A DNA stretch of 24,549 nt. Source: a virus. Positions 1 through 4,190 of this stretch are shown piece by piece. The translations under genes and the position numbers were made by a program. The stretch's first letter is position 1. The number at the start of each line of letters is the position of its first letter. The stretch is taken from IMG/VR virus record IMGVR_UViG_3300030333_002837, positions 1 to 24,549 of that record; one strand, given 5' to 3'. The notes below the pieces were generated by a model, which searched no databases, was not told the origin of the DNA, and worked only from the letters and a program-made list of their open reading frames with translations.

Positions 1-143
1 TAACCTGACTCAAACGATCCAACTTCTATGTATTCACCATATTGTTTAATTGGTAATCTATATATTCTCGTACCATTCTTTATCTGTCTATCGGTTGTAA
101 TATCCTTCCAACCTAATAAATCTATTTGTTCTTGTAATGTCAT
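1..143 (-). CDS. Partial hypothetical protein, truncated by the window edge
   Basis: Reading leftward from an ATG at 143-141, an open frame of 47 codons runs to the window edge without a stop. It begins MTLQEQIDLLGWKDITTDRQ. The start overlaps the stop of the upstream gene in an ATGA arrangement (ATG 143-141, TGA 142-140), which is typical of translationally coupled phage genes and supports the start. I do not recognise the family. No membrane segment or signal peptide is visible in the part present. Confidence 0.6.
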   Translation of the reverse strand, partial: MTLQEQIDLLGWKDITTDRQIKNGTRIYRLPIKQYGEYIEVGSFESG

Positions 144-322
144 AAGTCTAATTTTTCCATTCTATCTCTAATTTCTTCCATATCTTTCTCCCAAATATAC
201 TCCCATAGTATATCGTTTATTGCTTCTAATTCTTTAATTTCTGAGAGTAAGTCTTCTCTATCGTATCCTTCGTAACGACTATCTATCAATAACCGCTCTT
301 CAATATATTTATTTTCTTCCAT
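140..322 (-). CDS. Small acidic hypothetical protein (60 aa)
   Basis: A 60-residue, strongly charged protein rich in Glu, Asp, Arg and Lys, predicted mostly helical (for example LLSEIKELEAINDILWEYIW in the middle). It has no signal peptide, membrane segment or recognised motif. Its TGA stop overlaps the next start as ATGA, and its ATG directly abuts the TAG stop of the upstream gene with no intervening base, so it sits inside a tightly packed leftward operon. The function is unknown; small acidic proteins in early phage arms often modulate host proteins, but nothing here shows that directly. Confidence 0.65.
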   Translation of the reverse strand: MEENKYIEERLLIDSRYEGYDREDLLSEIKELEAINDILWEYIWEKDMEEIRDRMEKLDL

Positions 323-634
323 CTATTTATTTTTACTTTGTGATGCTAATTCCATTGCTTGTTCAAGTGTTAGACCATCACTATTAGTATAACTACCCAT
401 AGCGTCGTTAAGTGCTTCTTGGAAATTTTTACCCAAAGGAGTTCCATCTTCAAGTGTCCATTCACCATCATCTTCTTCAACCTCTTGAATATCAATTAGT
501 TGTGTCATATAGTCACCATTGTCTATTAACTCTGTTTGTAAGTTTATAATAGCTTGTCTTTCACTAAGACCTTCTATTTCTAAAACAGTTTTCATACCTA
601 TACAATCTCTGTATGCAATTTCATAATTTTTCAT
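323..634 (-). CDS. Hypothetical protein (103 aa)
   Basis: A 103-residue acidic protein beginning MKNYEIAYRDCIGMK. The N-terminal half alternates hydrophobic and polar residues like a small alpha/beta domain, and the second half carries an acidic stretch (EVEEDDGEW) and a helical tail ending in KNK. No catalytic motif is recognised. It ends in TAG directly before the next leftward gene. Its leader on the minus strand is A-rich (AATAATAAAACTATG) with no Shine-Dalgarno sequence, as expected for a Bacteroidota phage. Confidence 0.65.
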   Translation of the reverse strand: MKNYEIAYRDCIGMKTVLEIEGLSERQAIINLQTELIDNGDYMTQLIDIQEVEEDDGEWTLEDGTPLGKNFQEALNDAMGSYTNSDGLTLEQAMELASQSKNK

Positions 635-660
635 AGTTTTATTATTTTATTAGTTAGTTA

Positions 661-888
661 TTATTTATTTATAAATCTATCACCAAACGTATCTTCCCAG
701 TCTATTTCTGTTAAACACTGGTCTGTCCACGTAAAGAAGTCTCTTAAATCTTCCACACTCATTTCACCCCAAAACATTATAGACTTTAAAGACTCTTCTA
801 ATCTTTGTGGAGCTGAATGATATTTCTCTTGGTGTTTTAATATTCTTTGTTTATACTCTGGTTTGAGTCTATCCCATATAGTTTTCAT
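661..888 (-). CDS. Hypothetical protein (75 aa)
   Basis: A 75-residue protein, predicted helical, with many Trp, Lys and Glu residues (MKTIWDRLKPEYKQRILKHQ at the start, FFTWTDQCLTEIDWEDTFGD near the end). The start is one base after the stop of the upstream gene on the minus strand (TAA-T-ATG), which supports co-transcription and coupled translation. No family was recognised and no membrane segment is present. Confidence 0.62.
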   Translation of the reverse strand: MKTIWDRLKPEYKQRILKHQEKYHSAPQRLEESLKSIMFWGEMSVEDLRDFFTWTDQCLTEIDWEDTFGDRFINK

Positions 889-889
889 A

Positions 890-1120
890 TTATCTACTTT
901 CTTTATAATTTATATCTTTATTACTTGTCAAACAATCTATTATCATTTTACTATTATTAAAACAACTTTCATGAATATACACGTAACCTTTCATTTTTAT
1001 TATATCTTGAGGGTCGAATTCATGATACTTTTTAGGTAATTGATGTAATTGATGAGGTATATAACGTTGGTTATTTACTGTCAACACTCCTGACATGTTA
1101 TTGATTCTAAATTTATTCAT
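890..1120 (-). CDS. Hypothetical protein (76 aa) under a repeated promoter-like element
   Basis: A 76-residue, slightly basic protein, His- and Tyr-rich in the middle (QRYIPHQLHQLPKKYHEFD), with no recognised domain. It lies immediately downstream, in the leftward direction, of copy A of the TATTATCC-N9-CGTATTW element (1137-1160), with an AT-only leader to the ATG at 1120. It is therefore likely to be the first gene of a leftward transcription unit continuing through the next gene one base away. The function is unknown. Confidence 0.62.
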   Translation of the reverse strand: MNKFRINNMSGVLTVNNQRYIPHQLHQLPKKYHEFDPQDIIKMKGYVYIHESCFNNSKMIIDCLTSNKDINYKESR

Positions 1121-1136
1121 ATTTATTATTTATATA

Positions 1137-1160
1137 TATTATCCTACTTTATTCGTATTT
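1137..1160 (-). promoter_or_regulatory. Repeated bipartite promoter-like element, copy A
   Basis: On the plus strand it reads TATTATCC, nine bases, CGTATTT. On the minus strand this is AAATACG-N9-GGATAATA, ending 17 bases before the ATG at 1120. It overlaps the last codon and stop of the upstream gene. The same spacing and sequence recur at 3028, 3289, 3416 and 3810. Confidence 0.6.
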
Positions 1161-1454
1161 GTTTTGTGTCTCTGGCCGTGTGTATAGCAAATTTCTATTT
1201 TCTTCGGCCATATCTTCTAAATTCCAAATATACGAGTCAAACACAGTAGAATCAGAGTAATTCTCTTTATCTTGACCCATCCACTCTATTATATCTTCAC
1301 AAGTATTTATGTTTTCTATTATTACTCTTTCAATTTTAACATCTTGTAACATACTATTTAATTCTTTATCTGTTTGAACAAAGAACATACTTATTGTTCC
1401 TATAGTGAATCCAAATATCCCACCTATTATTGCTGTTTGATTTTCTATTTTCAT
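1149..1454 (-). CDS. Small single-pass membrane protein (101 aa)
   Basis: A 101-residue protein with one hydrophobic segment at about residues 7-27 (TAIIGGIFGFTIGTISMFFV), preceded by the short polar N-terminus MKIENQ and followed by an acidic, probably helical soluble domain. This suggests an inner-membrane anchor with the acidic part on one side; the topology cannot be fixed from sequence alone. It follows the lipoprotein gene by nine bases, so a cell-envelope function shared with the lipoproteins is plausible (inference). The 3' end overlaps promoter-like copy A and carries one copy of the TGTATAGCA word inside its coding sequence. Confidence 0.65.
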   Translation of the reverse strand: MKIENQTAIIGGIFGFTIGTISMFFVQTDKELNSMLQDVKIERVIIENINTCEDIIEWMGQDKENYSDSTVFDSYIWNLEDMAEENRNLLYTRPETQNKYE

Positions 1455-1463
1455 AATTTTTTT

Positions 1464-1652
1464 TTAATCTATTTCATCACAGTTTTCACAATCATCTTTA
1501 TAGAATTCATTTATTAAAGAATCTGTTTTATACTTGTAATTTATCCATAATTTATCTAATTCATAATTAATTTCTACTTGTCTTTGTGTTAGTTTATTTA
1601 CAGTACAAGATGTAGTAAATAAAACTAATATTATTATTATTATCTTTTTCAT
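1464..1652 (-). CDS. Small predicted lipoprotein (62 aa)
   Basis: The open frame extends upstream to 1715, but the ATG at 1652-1650 is preferred. It gives a textbook lipoprotein signal, MKKIIIIILVLFTTSC, with the lipobox cysteine at residue 16, whereas the longer start would bury that signal. The mature part is about 46 residues, charged, and has a second Cys pair near the C-terminus (DDCENCDEID). It is the last of three consecutive tiny lipoprotein genes transcribed leftward. Phage lipoproteins are known in some systems to block receptors and exclude superinfecting phages (for example T5 Llp); that role here is inference only. Confidence 0.7.
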   Translation of the reverse strand: MKKIIIIILVLFTTSCTVNKLTQRQVEINYELDKLWINYKYKTDSLINEFYKDDCENCDEID

Positions 1653-1662
1653 ACTCTTTATT

Positions 1663-1773
1663 TTAATAGAATGAAGGACAGTTTGTATGAACTGTAGTAT
1701 GTTGAACACTTCCACAAGATGAAACTATCATAATCATTCCTATTATTACTATTATTGTTATTATCTTTTTCAT
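1663..1773 (-). CDS. Tiny predicted lipoprotein (36 aa)
   Basis: A 36-residue open frame starting at the ATG at 1773-1771 and ending with TAA at 1665-1663. It reads MKKIITIIVIIGMIMIVSSC followed by a 16-residue tail (GSVQHTTVHTNCPSFY). The N-terminus is a lysine-plus-hydrophobic lipoprotein signal with the lipobox cysteine at residue 20, so the mature peptide would be only 17 residues. It sits between two other lipoprotein genes with gaps of 10 and 4 bases, which supports it being real despite its size. The tail shares a CG[ST]...H...C.P...Y pattern with the upstream gene. Confidence 0.6.
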   Translation of the reverse strand: MKKIITIIVIIGMIMIVSSCGSVQHTTVHTNCPSFY

Positions 1774-1777
1774 ATTC

Positions 1778-1942
1778 TTAGTATTGAGGGTGAGATAATG
1801 GAGAACCTGAACAACTCTTTTTCGCTGGATATCCAGTTCCTACATGATAATAACTAGTTCCACAACTACTCATCATCATTAGTCCTATTACTAAAGATAT
1901 CCAAGTTATTAAAAATACATTTCTACTTTTTCTTTCACTCAT
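1778..1942 (-). CDS. Small predicted lipoprotein (54 aa)
   Basis: A 54-residue open frame from the ATG at 1942-1940 to TAA at 1780-1778. It begins MSERKSRNVFLITWISLVIG and continues LMMMSSCG: a positively charged N-terminus, a hydrophobic core, and a lipobox ending at Cys27. The mature part is about 28 residues and rich in Gly, Ser, Tyr and Pro, with one more Cys. It is the first of a three-gene lipoprotein cluster whose members are 4-10 bases apart. The leader contains AGAAATTATG with no Shine-Dalgarno sequence. Its function is unknown; envelope modification or exclusion is possible. Confidence 0.62.
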   Translation of the reverse strand: MSERKSRNVFLITWISLVIGLMMMSSCGTSYYHVGTGYPAKKSCSGSPLSHPQY

Positions 1943-1971
1943 AATTTCTATTTTTATTTAGTTAATATTAG

Positions 1972-2052
1972 TGGTAGGAGAGGAATCGAACCTCTCTGTA
2001 TACGTGGAATCTCACCACCTTACTATCCATAACTACCTATCGAGACATACCA
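1972..2052 (-). tRNA. tRNA-like element, isotype unresolved
   Basis: On the minus strand a perfect T-arm is visible, AGAGG-TTCGATT-CCTCT (2000-1979 region), followed by CCTACCA, which pairs at 6 of 7 positions with TGGTATG at 2052-2046. Position 8 is T, and a D-loop with the conserved GG (ATAGGTAG) follows. The anticodon arm is not clean: the best stem, GTGG/CCAC, encloses the loop TGAGATT, which lacks the usual T at position 33. There are about seven more bases between the D and T arms than in a standard tRNA. It may be a class II tRNA, a decayed tRNA, or a tRNA mimic. No CCA is encoded. Confidence 0.42.
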
Positions 2053-2067
2053 TTAAGGTATGGAATT

Positions 2068-2337
2068 TTAATCTAATCCGTCTCTATTACCCTTCAAGAT
2101 TCCACTTTTTTTGTCGATCTGGTGGAGGGCGTGTATAGCATTACTAAGTGGATCGACCTCACGTTTAGTTTCGTTTTCCCATATTTCTTTCGCTCTAAGT
2201 TCTATCATTTCATAACTATTAGGACCTGTAAGAGTCTCTGAGTAACCTAAATGATGTTCTTGACCGAAACTATCTATCACATGGATATTATAGTGTGTAT
2301 TTCCTTGATATTTATCTATTATTATTCTTCTACTCAT
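2068..2337 (-). CDS. Hypothetical protein (89 aa)
   Basis: An 89-residue protein beginning MSRRIIIDKYQGNTHYNIHV. The first 45 residues look like a small beta-rich domain (RIIIDKY, HYNIHVID, HHLGYSETL) and the rest is helical and charged. No family was recognised. Its start overlaps the stop of the upstream gene as ATGA (2337-2334), so the two are translationally coupled. The segment near its 3' end carries one copy of the nine-base word TGTATAGCA (2132-2140), read in frame. The tRNA-like element lies just downstream. Confidence 0.66.
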   Translation of the reverse strand: MSRRIIIDKYQGNTHYNIHVIDSFGQEHHLGYSETLTGPNSYEMIELRAKEIWENETKREVDPLSNAIHALHQIDKKSGILKGNRDGLD

Positions 2338-2588
2338 TTTATTACTATATCATTTATTATTAACTCGTATTCTGGTTGTTCTAACTTTCTCATTATTGCA
2401 TAGTGTATTGGGTCTTCTTGATGAGTCTTAAATGAAGTATATCCATTTGATCCTTCACTCAATACCTCTACATCACCATAACCAGGCCAGTAAGGGTTTT
2501 TATTTACTTCTACTATTATTTGTTTTCTTTCTTTAACATTACTCCAATCTTGTTGAAGGAACATAGTTTTTAATTCTTGTCTAGTCAT
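2334..2588 (-). CDS. Hypothetical protein (84 aa)
   Basis: An 84-residue protein starting MTRQELKTMFLQQDWSNVKE, with a central Gly/Pro/Tyr-rich piece (NPYWPGYGDVEVLSEGSNGY) and a helical acidic end. No recognised domain, signal peptide or membrane segment. It overlaps the next leftward gene by four bases (ATGA). The leader on the minus strand is AAAGAAATTATG, again without a Shine-Dalgarno sequence. Upstream lies a 143-base gap holding a long imperfect inverted repeat (2676-2716) that may act on this gene's transcript. Confidence 0.65.
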   Translation of the reverse strand: MTRQELKTMFLQQDWSNVKERKQIIVEVNKNPYWPGYGDVEVLSEGSNGYTSFKTHQEDPIHYAIMRKLEQPEYELIINDIVIK

Positions 2589-2675
2589 AATTTCTTTTTA
2601 ATTAGTGTGACATTAGGGTATTACTCTCTTTATTTAACTACCAATTGTCACAGTTATACATTCACTTAAAAGGAG

Positions 2676-2716
2676 GAGATGATACTCACTACTCAGTACT
2701 TCATGAGTACCATCTC
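2676..2716. repeat. Imperfect inverted repeat (13-bp arms) in an intergenic gap
   Basis: GAGATGATACTCA (2676-2688) and TGAGTACCATCTC (2704-2716) are inverted copies with one mismatch, separated by 15 bases. The repeat lies between two leftward genes. Read leftward it is followed by CTCCTTTT, a weak T-run, so it may be an inefficient terminator, a processing hairpin, or a binding site for a dimeric regulator. Confidence 0.5.
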
Positions 2717-2731
2717 GACCTATCCAACTAA

Positions 2732-2983
2732 CTAAACTAGTTCTTTACCTCTTAGTATCATTGGTATATTATTTGTAGCAGTGTAAGACTTATATTTTGA
2801 CCAACATGGTAGTTTAGTTAAAGTTTCTTTCATAATTTCGAATACTTTGTCATGGTTATAAGTTATTTCTTTACCTTTTTTAGTCACAAAAGTTATAATT
2901 TGATTTTTACCTATTAATGACTTTCTTACTACAAATCTTTTAGATTTTAATACATTTACTGTGTTTTCTTCTTTCTTTTTCAT
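2732..2983 (-). CDS. Small basic hypothetical protein, paralogue of the gene at 3541-3765
   Basis: An 83-residue basic protein. Residues about 15-55 (KRFVVRKSLIGKNQIITFVT, then KKGKEITYNHDKV) match the product of 3541-3765 nearly residue for residue, and both end with a C..KYKSYT.TNNIP motif. The two are clearly a duplicated pair. The core looks like a small beta-sheet domain with a basic face, and nucleic-acid binding is possible but not shown. Copy B of the promoter-like element ends 45 bases before the ATG, the same distance as copy E before the paralogue, so gene and promoter may have been duplicated together. Confidence 0.7.
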   Translation of the reverse strand: MKKKEENTVNVLKSKRFVVRKSLIGKNQIITFVTKKGKEITYNHDKVFEIMKETLTKLPCWSKYKSYTATNNIPMILRGKELV

Positions 2984-3027
2984 AATTTCTTAGTTTAATT
3001 AGTTTATATTTATTTTAATTTCATTTA

Positions 3028-3051
3028 TATTATCCAATACCATTCGTATTT
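3028..3051 (-). promoter_or_regulatory. Repeated bipartite promoter-like element, copy B
   Basis: TATTATCC (3028-3035), nine bases, CGTATTT (3045-3051) on the plus strand. It lies 45 bases upstream of the leftward gene that starts at 2983. This copy lacks an obvious TGCTATACA word nearby, although GTATATAC lies close by on the upstream side. Confidence 0.6.
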
Positions 3052-3121
3052 ACATTGTAAAAGTATATACTTTGTTTAGTTGATATTTTTAGTTGTCTAG
3101 TATGATACTACATCTCTGTGT

Positions 3122-3265
3122 CTATAATACTTCTATTGACATATTTAGTTCATCAAATAACTTACTATATTTACTTTCATATACATTATCAAGTGTATAA
3201 ACTTCACCATTCACTGTCATTTCATAAATATCATTATCAGAATCTACTTTAATTGTTATAGTCAT
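3122..3265 (-). CDS. Small acidic hypothetical protein (47 aa)
   Basis: A 47-residue open frame from the ATG at 3265-3263 to TAG at 3124-3122, beginning MTITIKVDSDNDIYEMTVNG and ending in an acidic helix (KLFDELNMSIEVL). The pattern of two or three short beta strands followed by a helix is compatible with a small folded domain. It sits 24 bases downstream of promoter-like copy C with an A-rich leader (AATTAAAAATAATAACTATG), which supports its being expressed. It lies between the two paralogous basic genes. The family and function are unknown. Confidence 0.6.
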   Translation of the reverse strand: MTITIKVDSDNDIYEMTVNGEVYTLDNVYESKYSKLFDELNMSIEVL

Positions 3266-3288
3266 AGTTATTATTTTTAATTCATATA

Positions 3289-3312
3289 TATTATCCATGG
3301 TGATTCGTATTA
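3289..3312 (-). promoter_or_regulatory. Repeated bipartite promoter-like element, copy C
   Basis: TATTATCC (3289-3296), nine bases, CGTATTA (3306-3312). It lies 24 bases before the leftward start at 3265. Upstream on the minus strand are ACACAAAAC, CGGCCA and the TGTATAGCA word. The stretch from CGGCCA to GGATAATATATAT closely resembles that at copy A. Confidence 0.6.
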
Positions 3313-3334
3313 GTTTTGTGAGAGTGGCCGAGTG

Positions 3335-3409
3335 CTATACACCTTGGGAGACGGGAGATTTGAAGTCGGTGTGCCTCGCTTGTATGGTCAATGAAGTACC
3401 AATCATCAT
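3335..3409 (-). CDS. Possible leader peptide (24 aa) downstream of promoter copy D
   Basis: The only leftward open frame after copy D starts with two adjacent ATGs (3409-3404) and ends at TAG (3337-3335), coding for MMIGTSLTIQARHTDFKSPV plus four more residues. Its start is only seven bases from the GGATAATA box, so it would have almost no leader, and its codons come from a GC-rich stretch unlike neighbouring genes. It may be chance, with copy D instead driving a small RNA or simply the gene at 3122-3265. Confidence 0.2.
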   Translation of the reverse strand: MMIGTSLTIQARHTDFKSPVSQGV

Positions 3410-3415
3410 TTATTA

Positions 3416-3439
3416 TATTATCCATTCACTCTCGTATTT
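3416..3439 (-). promoter_or_regulatory. Repeated bipartite promoter-like element, copy D
   Basis: TATTATCC (3416-3423), nine bases, CGTATTT (3433-3439). No normal gene starts just downstream; the next leftward products are a doubtful 24-aa frame and the gene at 3122-3265 behind copy C. Upstream lie the palindrome ACTCGCGAGT (3451-3460) and two TGCTATACA words. Confidence 0.55.
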
Positions 3440-3461
3440 ATTTCGGGAACACTCGCGAGTA

Positions 3462-3490
3462 TGCTATACACGGCGAGCCGTGCTATACAT
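3462..3490. repeat. Two TGCTATACA words flanking a GC hairpin
   Basis: TGCTATACA occurs at 3462-3470 and 3481-3489, and CACGGC-GA-GCCGTG between and across them forms a short hairpin. Further copies of the word lie at 3333-3341 and 3856-3864, and in inverse orientation at 1181-1189 and 2132-2140. Confidence 0.6.
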
Positions 3491-3515
3491 CGGCCCCTTC
3501 GGGGCCTTTTGTATT
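3491..3515 (+). terminator. Rho-independent terminator-like hairpin, plus-strand orientation
   Basis: GGCCCC-TTC-GGGGCC (3492-3506) is followed by TTTTGTATT. The T-run lies on the plus-strand side, so as a terminator it would stop rightward transcription, although the neighbouring genes run leftward. On the minus strand the hairpin is followed by GATGTATAGC with no T-run. Confidence 0.5.
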
Positions 3516-3540
3516 ACTAGTTTTATAACAACACTCTGTA

Positions 3541-3765
3541 TTATCTACAGAATGTTGGTATGTTGTTAGTATTAGTATAAGACTTATACTTCTTGAAACA
3601 GTTCATAGACTCGAATCTATCTTTGTTTCTGTTGTACACTTCATCATGATTGTAAGTTACTTCTTTACCTTTCTTAGTTGTGAAGGTGATGATTGTGTTA
3701 GTTCCGATTAGACTCTTTCTAATTACGAATCTCTTTGTTGTGATGTTGTTTACTTTGTTTGACAT
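3541..3765 (-). CDS. Small basic hypothetical protein, paralogue of the gene at 2732-2983
   Basis: A 74-residue basic protein, MSNKVNNITTKRFVIRKSLI and onward, with the conserved core KRFV.RKSLIG.N.IITF.TKKGKE.TYNHD and the C-terminal KYKSYT.TNNIP shared with the product of 2732-2983. It is the first leftward gene after the divergent region and starts 45 bases downstream of promoter-like copy E. It is slightly shorter than its paralogue and ends TFCR where the other ends MILRGKELV. A small beta domain with a basic surface is likely; the function is unknown. Confidence 0.7.
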   Translation of the reverse strand: MSNKVNNITTKRFVIRKSLIGTNTIITFTTKKGKEVTYNHDEVYNRNKDRFESMNCFKKYKSYTNTNNIPTFCR

Positions 3766-3809
3766 AGTAGTTTAATTTATTTAGTTAGTATTTATTTAAT
3801 TATCATTCT

Positions 3810-3833
3810 TATTATCCATGTCTATTCGTATTT
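3810..3833 (-). promoter_or_regulatory. Repeated bipartite promoter-like element, copy E
   Basis: TATTATCC (3810-3817), nine bases, CGTATTT (3827-3833). It lies 45 bases upstream of the leftward start at 3765. On the upstream side it shares TTCGGGA (in the sense TCCCGAA) with copy D, at the same distance, and the TGCTATACA word lies 22 bases from the CGTATTT box in both copies. Confidence 0.62.
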
Positions 3834-3868
3834 ACTTCGGGAGTGCGAGGCAAAATGCTATACATACG

Positions 3869-3884
3869 CGCCGCTGGCGCGGCG
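3869..3884. repeat. GC-rich hairpin next to a TGCTATACAT word
   Basis: CGCCGC (3869-3874), loop TGGC, GCGGCG (3879-3884) forms a six-pair GC stem in otherwise AT-rich DNA. It follows TGCTATACAT (3856-3865) by three bases. No T-run follows on either side, so a simple terminator role is not supported. Confidence 0.55.
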
Positions 3885-4125
3885 GCTTAATGTTTCTAGT
3901 AAAAGGTAGAATGTTTGATGGGGTTGAGGTAGTTAGATCTTATACCTCACATACATTAGTGATAGATGAGGTGAGAGAGATATGACGAACGTAAAGACCT
4001 ATGGAATAGAGAATAGGAGGATAGGATGGGGGCTGGGCAAATAAAACGCGTTTTTCCTGGGGAAAAGGGGGGAGGAGGGGAGATGCAAGACAACACCCCG
4101 GTGTTTATAATGCTTTTTTATTTGG

Positions 4126-4156
4126 GTACCCTTTATATAGAAGTACCCTATATATC
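4126..4156. promoter_or_regulatory. GTACCC direct repeats before the rightward operon
   Basis: GTACCCTTTATATA (4126-4139) and GTACCCTATATATC (4143-4156) are near-identical copies 17 bases apart, and the first is part of the palindrome GGGTACCC. They lie 35-65 bases upstream of the first rightward gene. Their spacing, about one and a half helical turns, and position suggest an operator or an activator site for late transcription (inference). Confidence 0.45.
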
Positions 4157-4190
4157 TTGTAGCTTGCAAATTAAATAACAAAAATAATAT

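Larger units (their letters stand above)
3766..4190. other. Divergent intergenic control region (425 bp)
   Basis: This gap separates the leftward arm from the rightward block. It holds promoter-like copy E (3810-3833), a TGCTATACAT word (3856-3865) joined to a GC hairpin (3869-3884), an inverted repeat TGAGGTA...TACCTCA (3925-3949), several G-runs between 4028 and 4080, the 12-bp palindrome AAAACGCGTTTT (4043-4054), a hairpin AACACC-CC-GGTGTT (about 4091-4104) followed by TTTATAATG, the palindrome GGGTACCC (4124-4131) and GTACCC direct repeats. No convincing open frame is present. It is a candidate for divergent promoters and possibly a replication or packaging signal. Confidence 0.6.

Noticed and set aside
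1653-1715. Upstream extension of the lipoprotein gene at 1464
   Set aside because: The longer start would place 21 residues in front of a perfect lipoprotein signal and overlaps the lipoprotein gene at 1663-1773.
3317-3375. Possible tRNA-Ser or tRNA-Leu on the plus strand (GAGAGTGGCCGAGTG resembles a class II 5' end)
   Set aside because: No T-arm with TTC.A follows on the plus strand, the putative anticodon stem around TTTGAAG does not pair, and the only match for the acceptor (CACTCTC near 3427) lies about 100 bases away inside promoter copy D.
3297-3569. Rightward open frame of 90 codons
   Set aside because: It runs across two promoter-like elements, several TGCTATACA words and the GC terminator hairpin, has Cys/Ile-rich composition unlike neighbours, and no A-rich leader. 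It appears to be a chance frame in regulatory DNA.
3999-4181. Leftward open frame of 60 codons in the divergent region
   Set aside because: It covers the G-runs, palindrome and repeats, giving Pro/Ser/Leu low-complexity sequence, and has no leader like that of the real genes.
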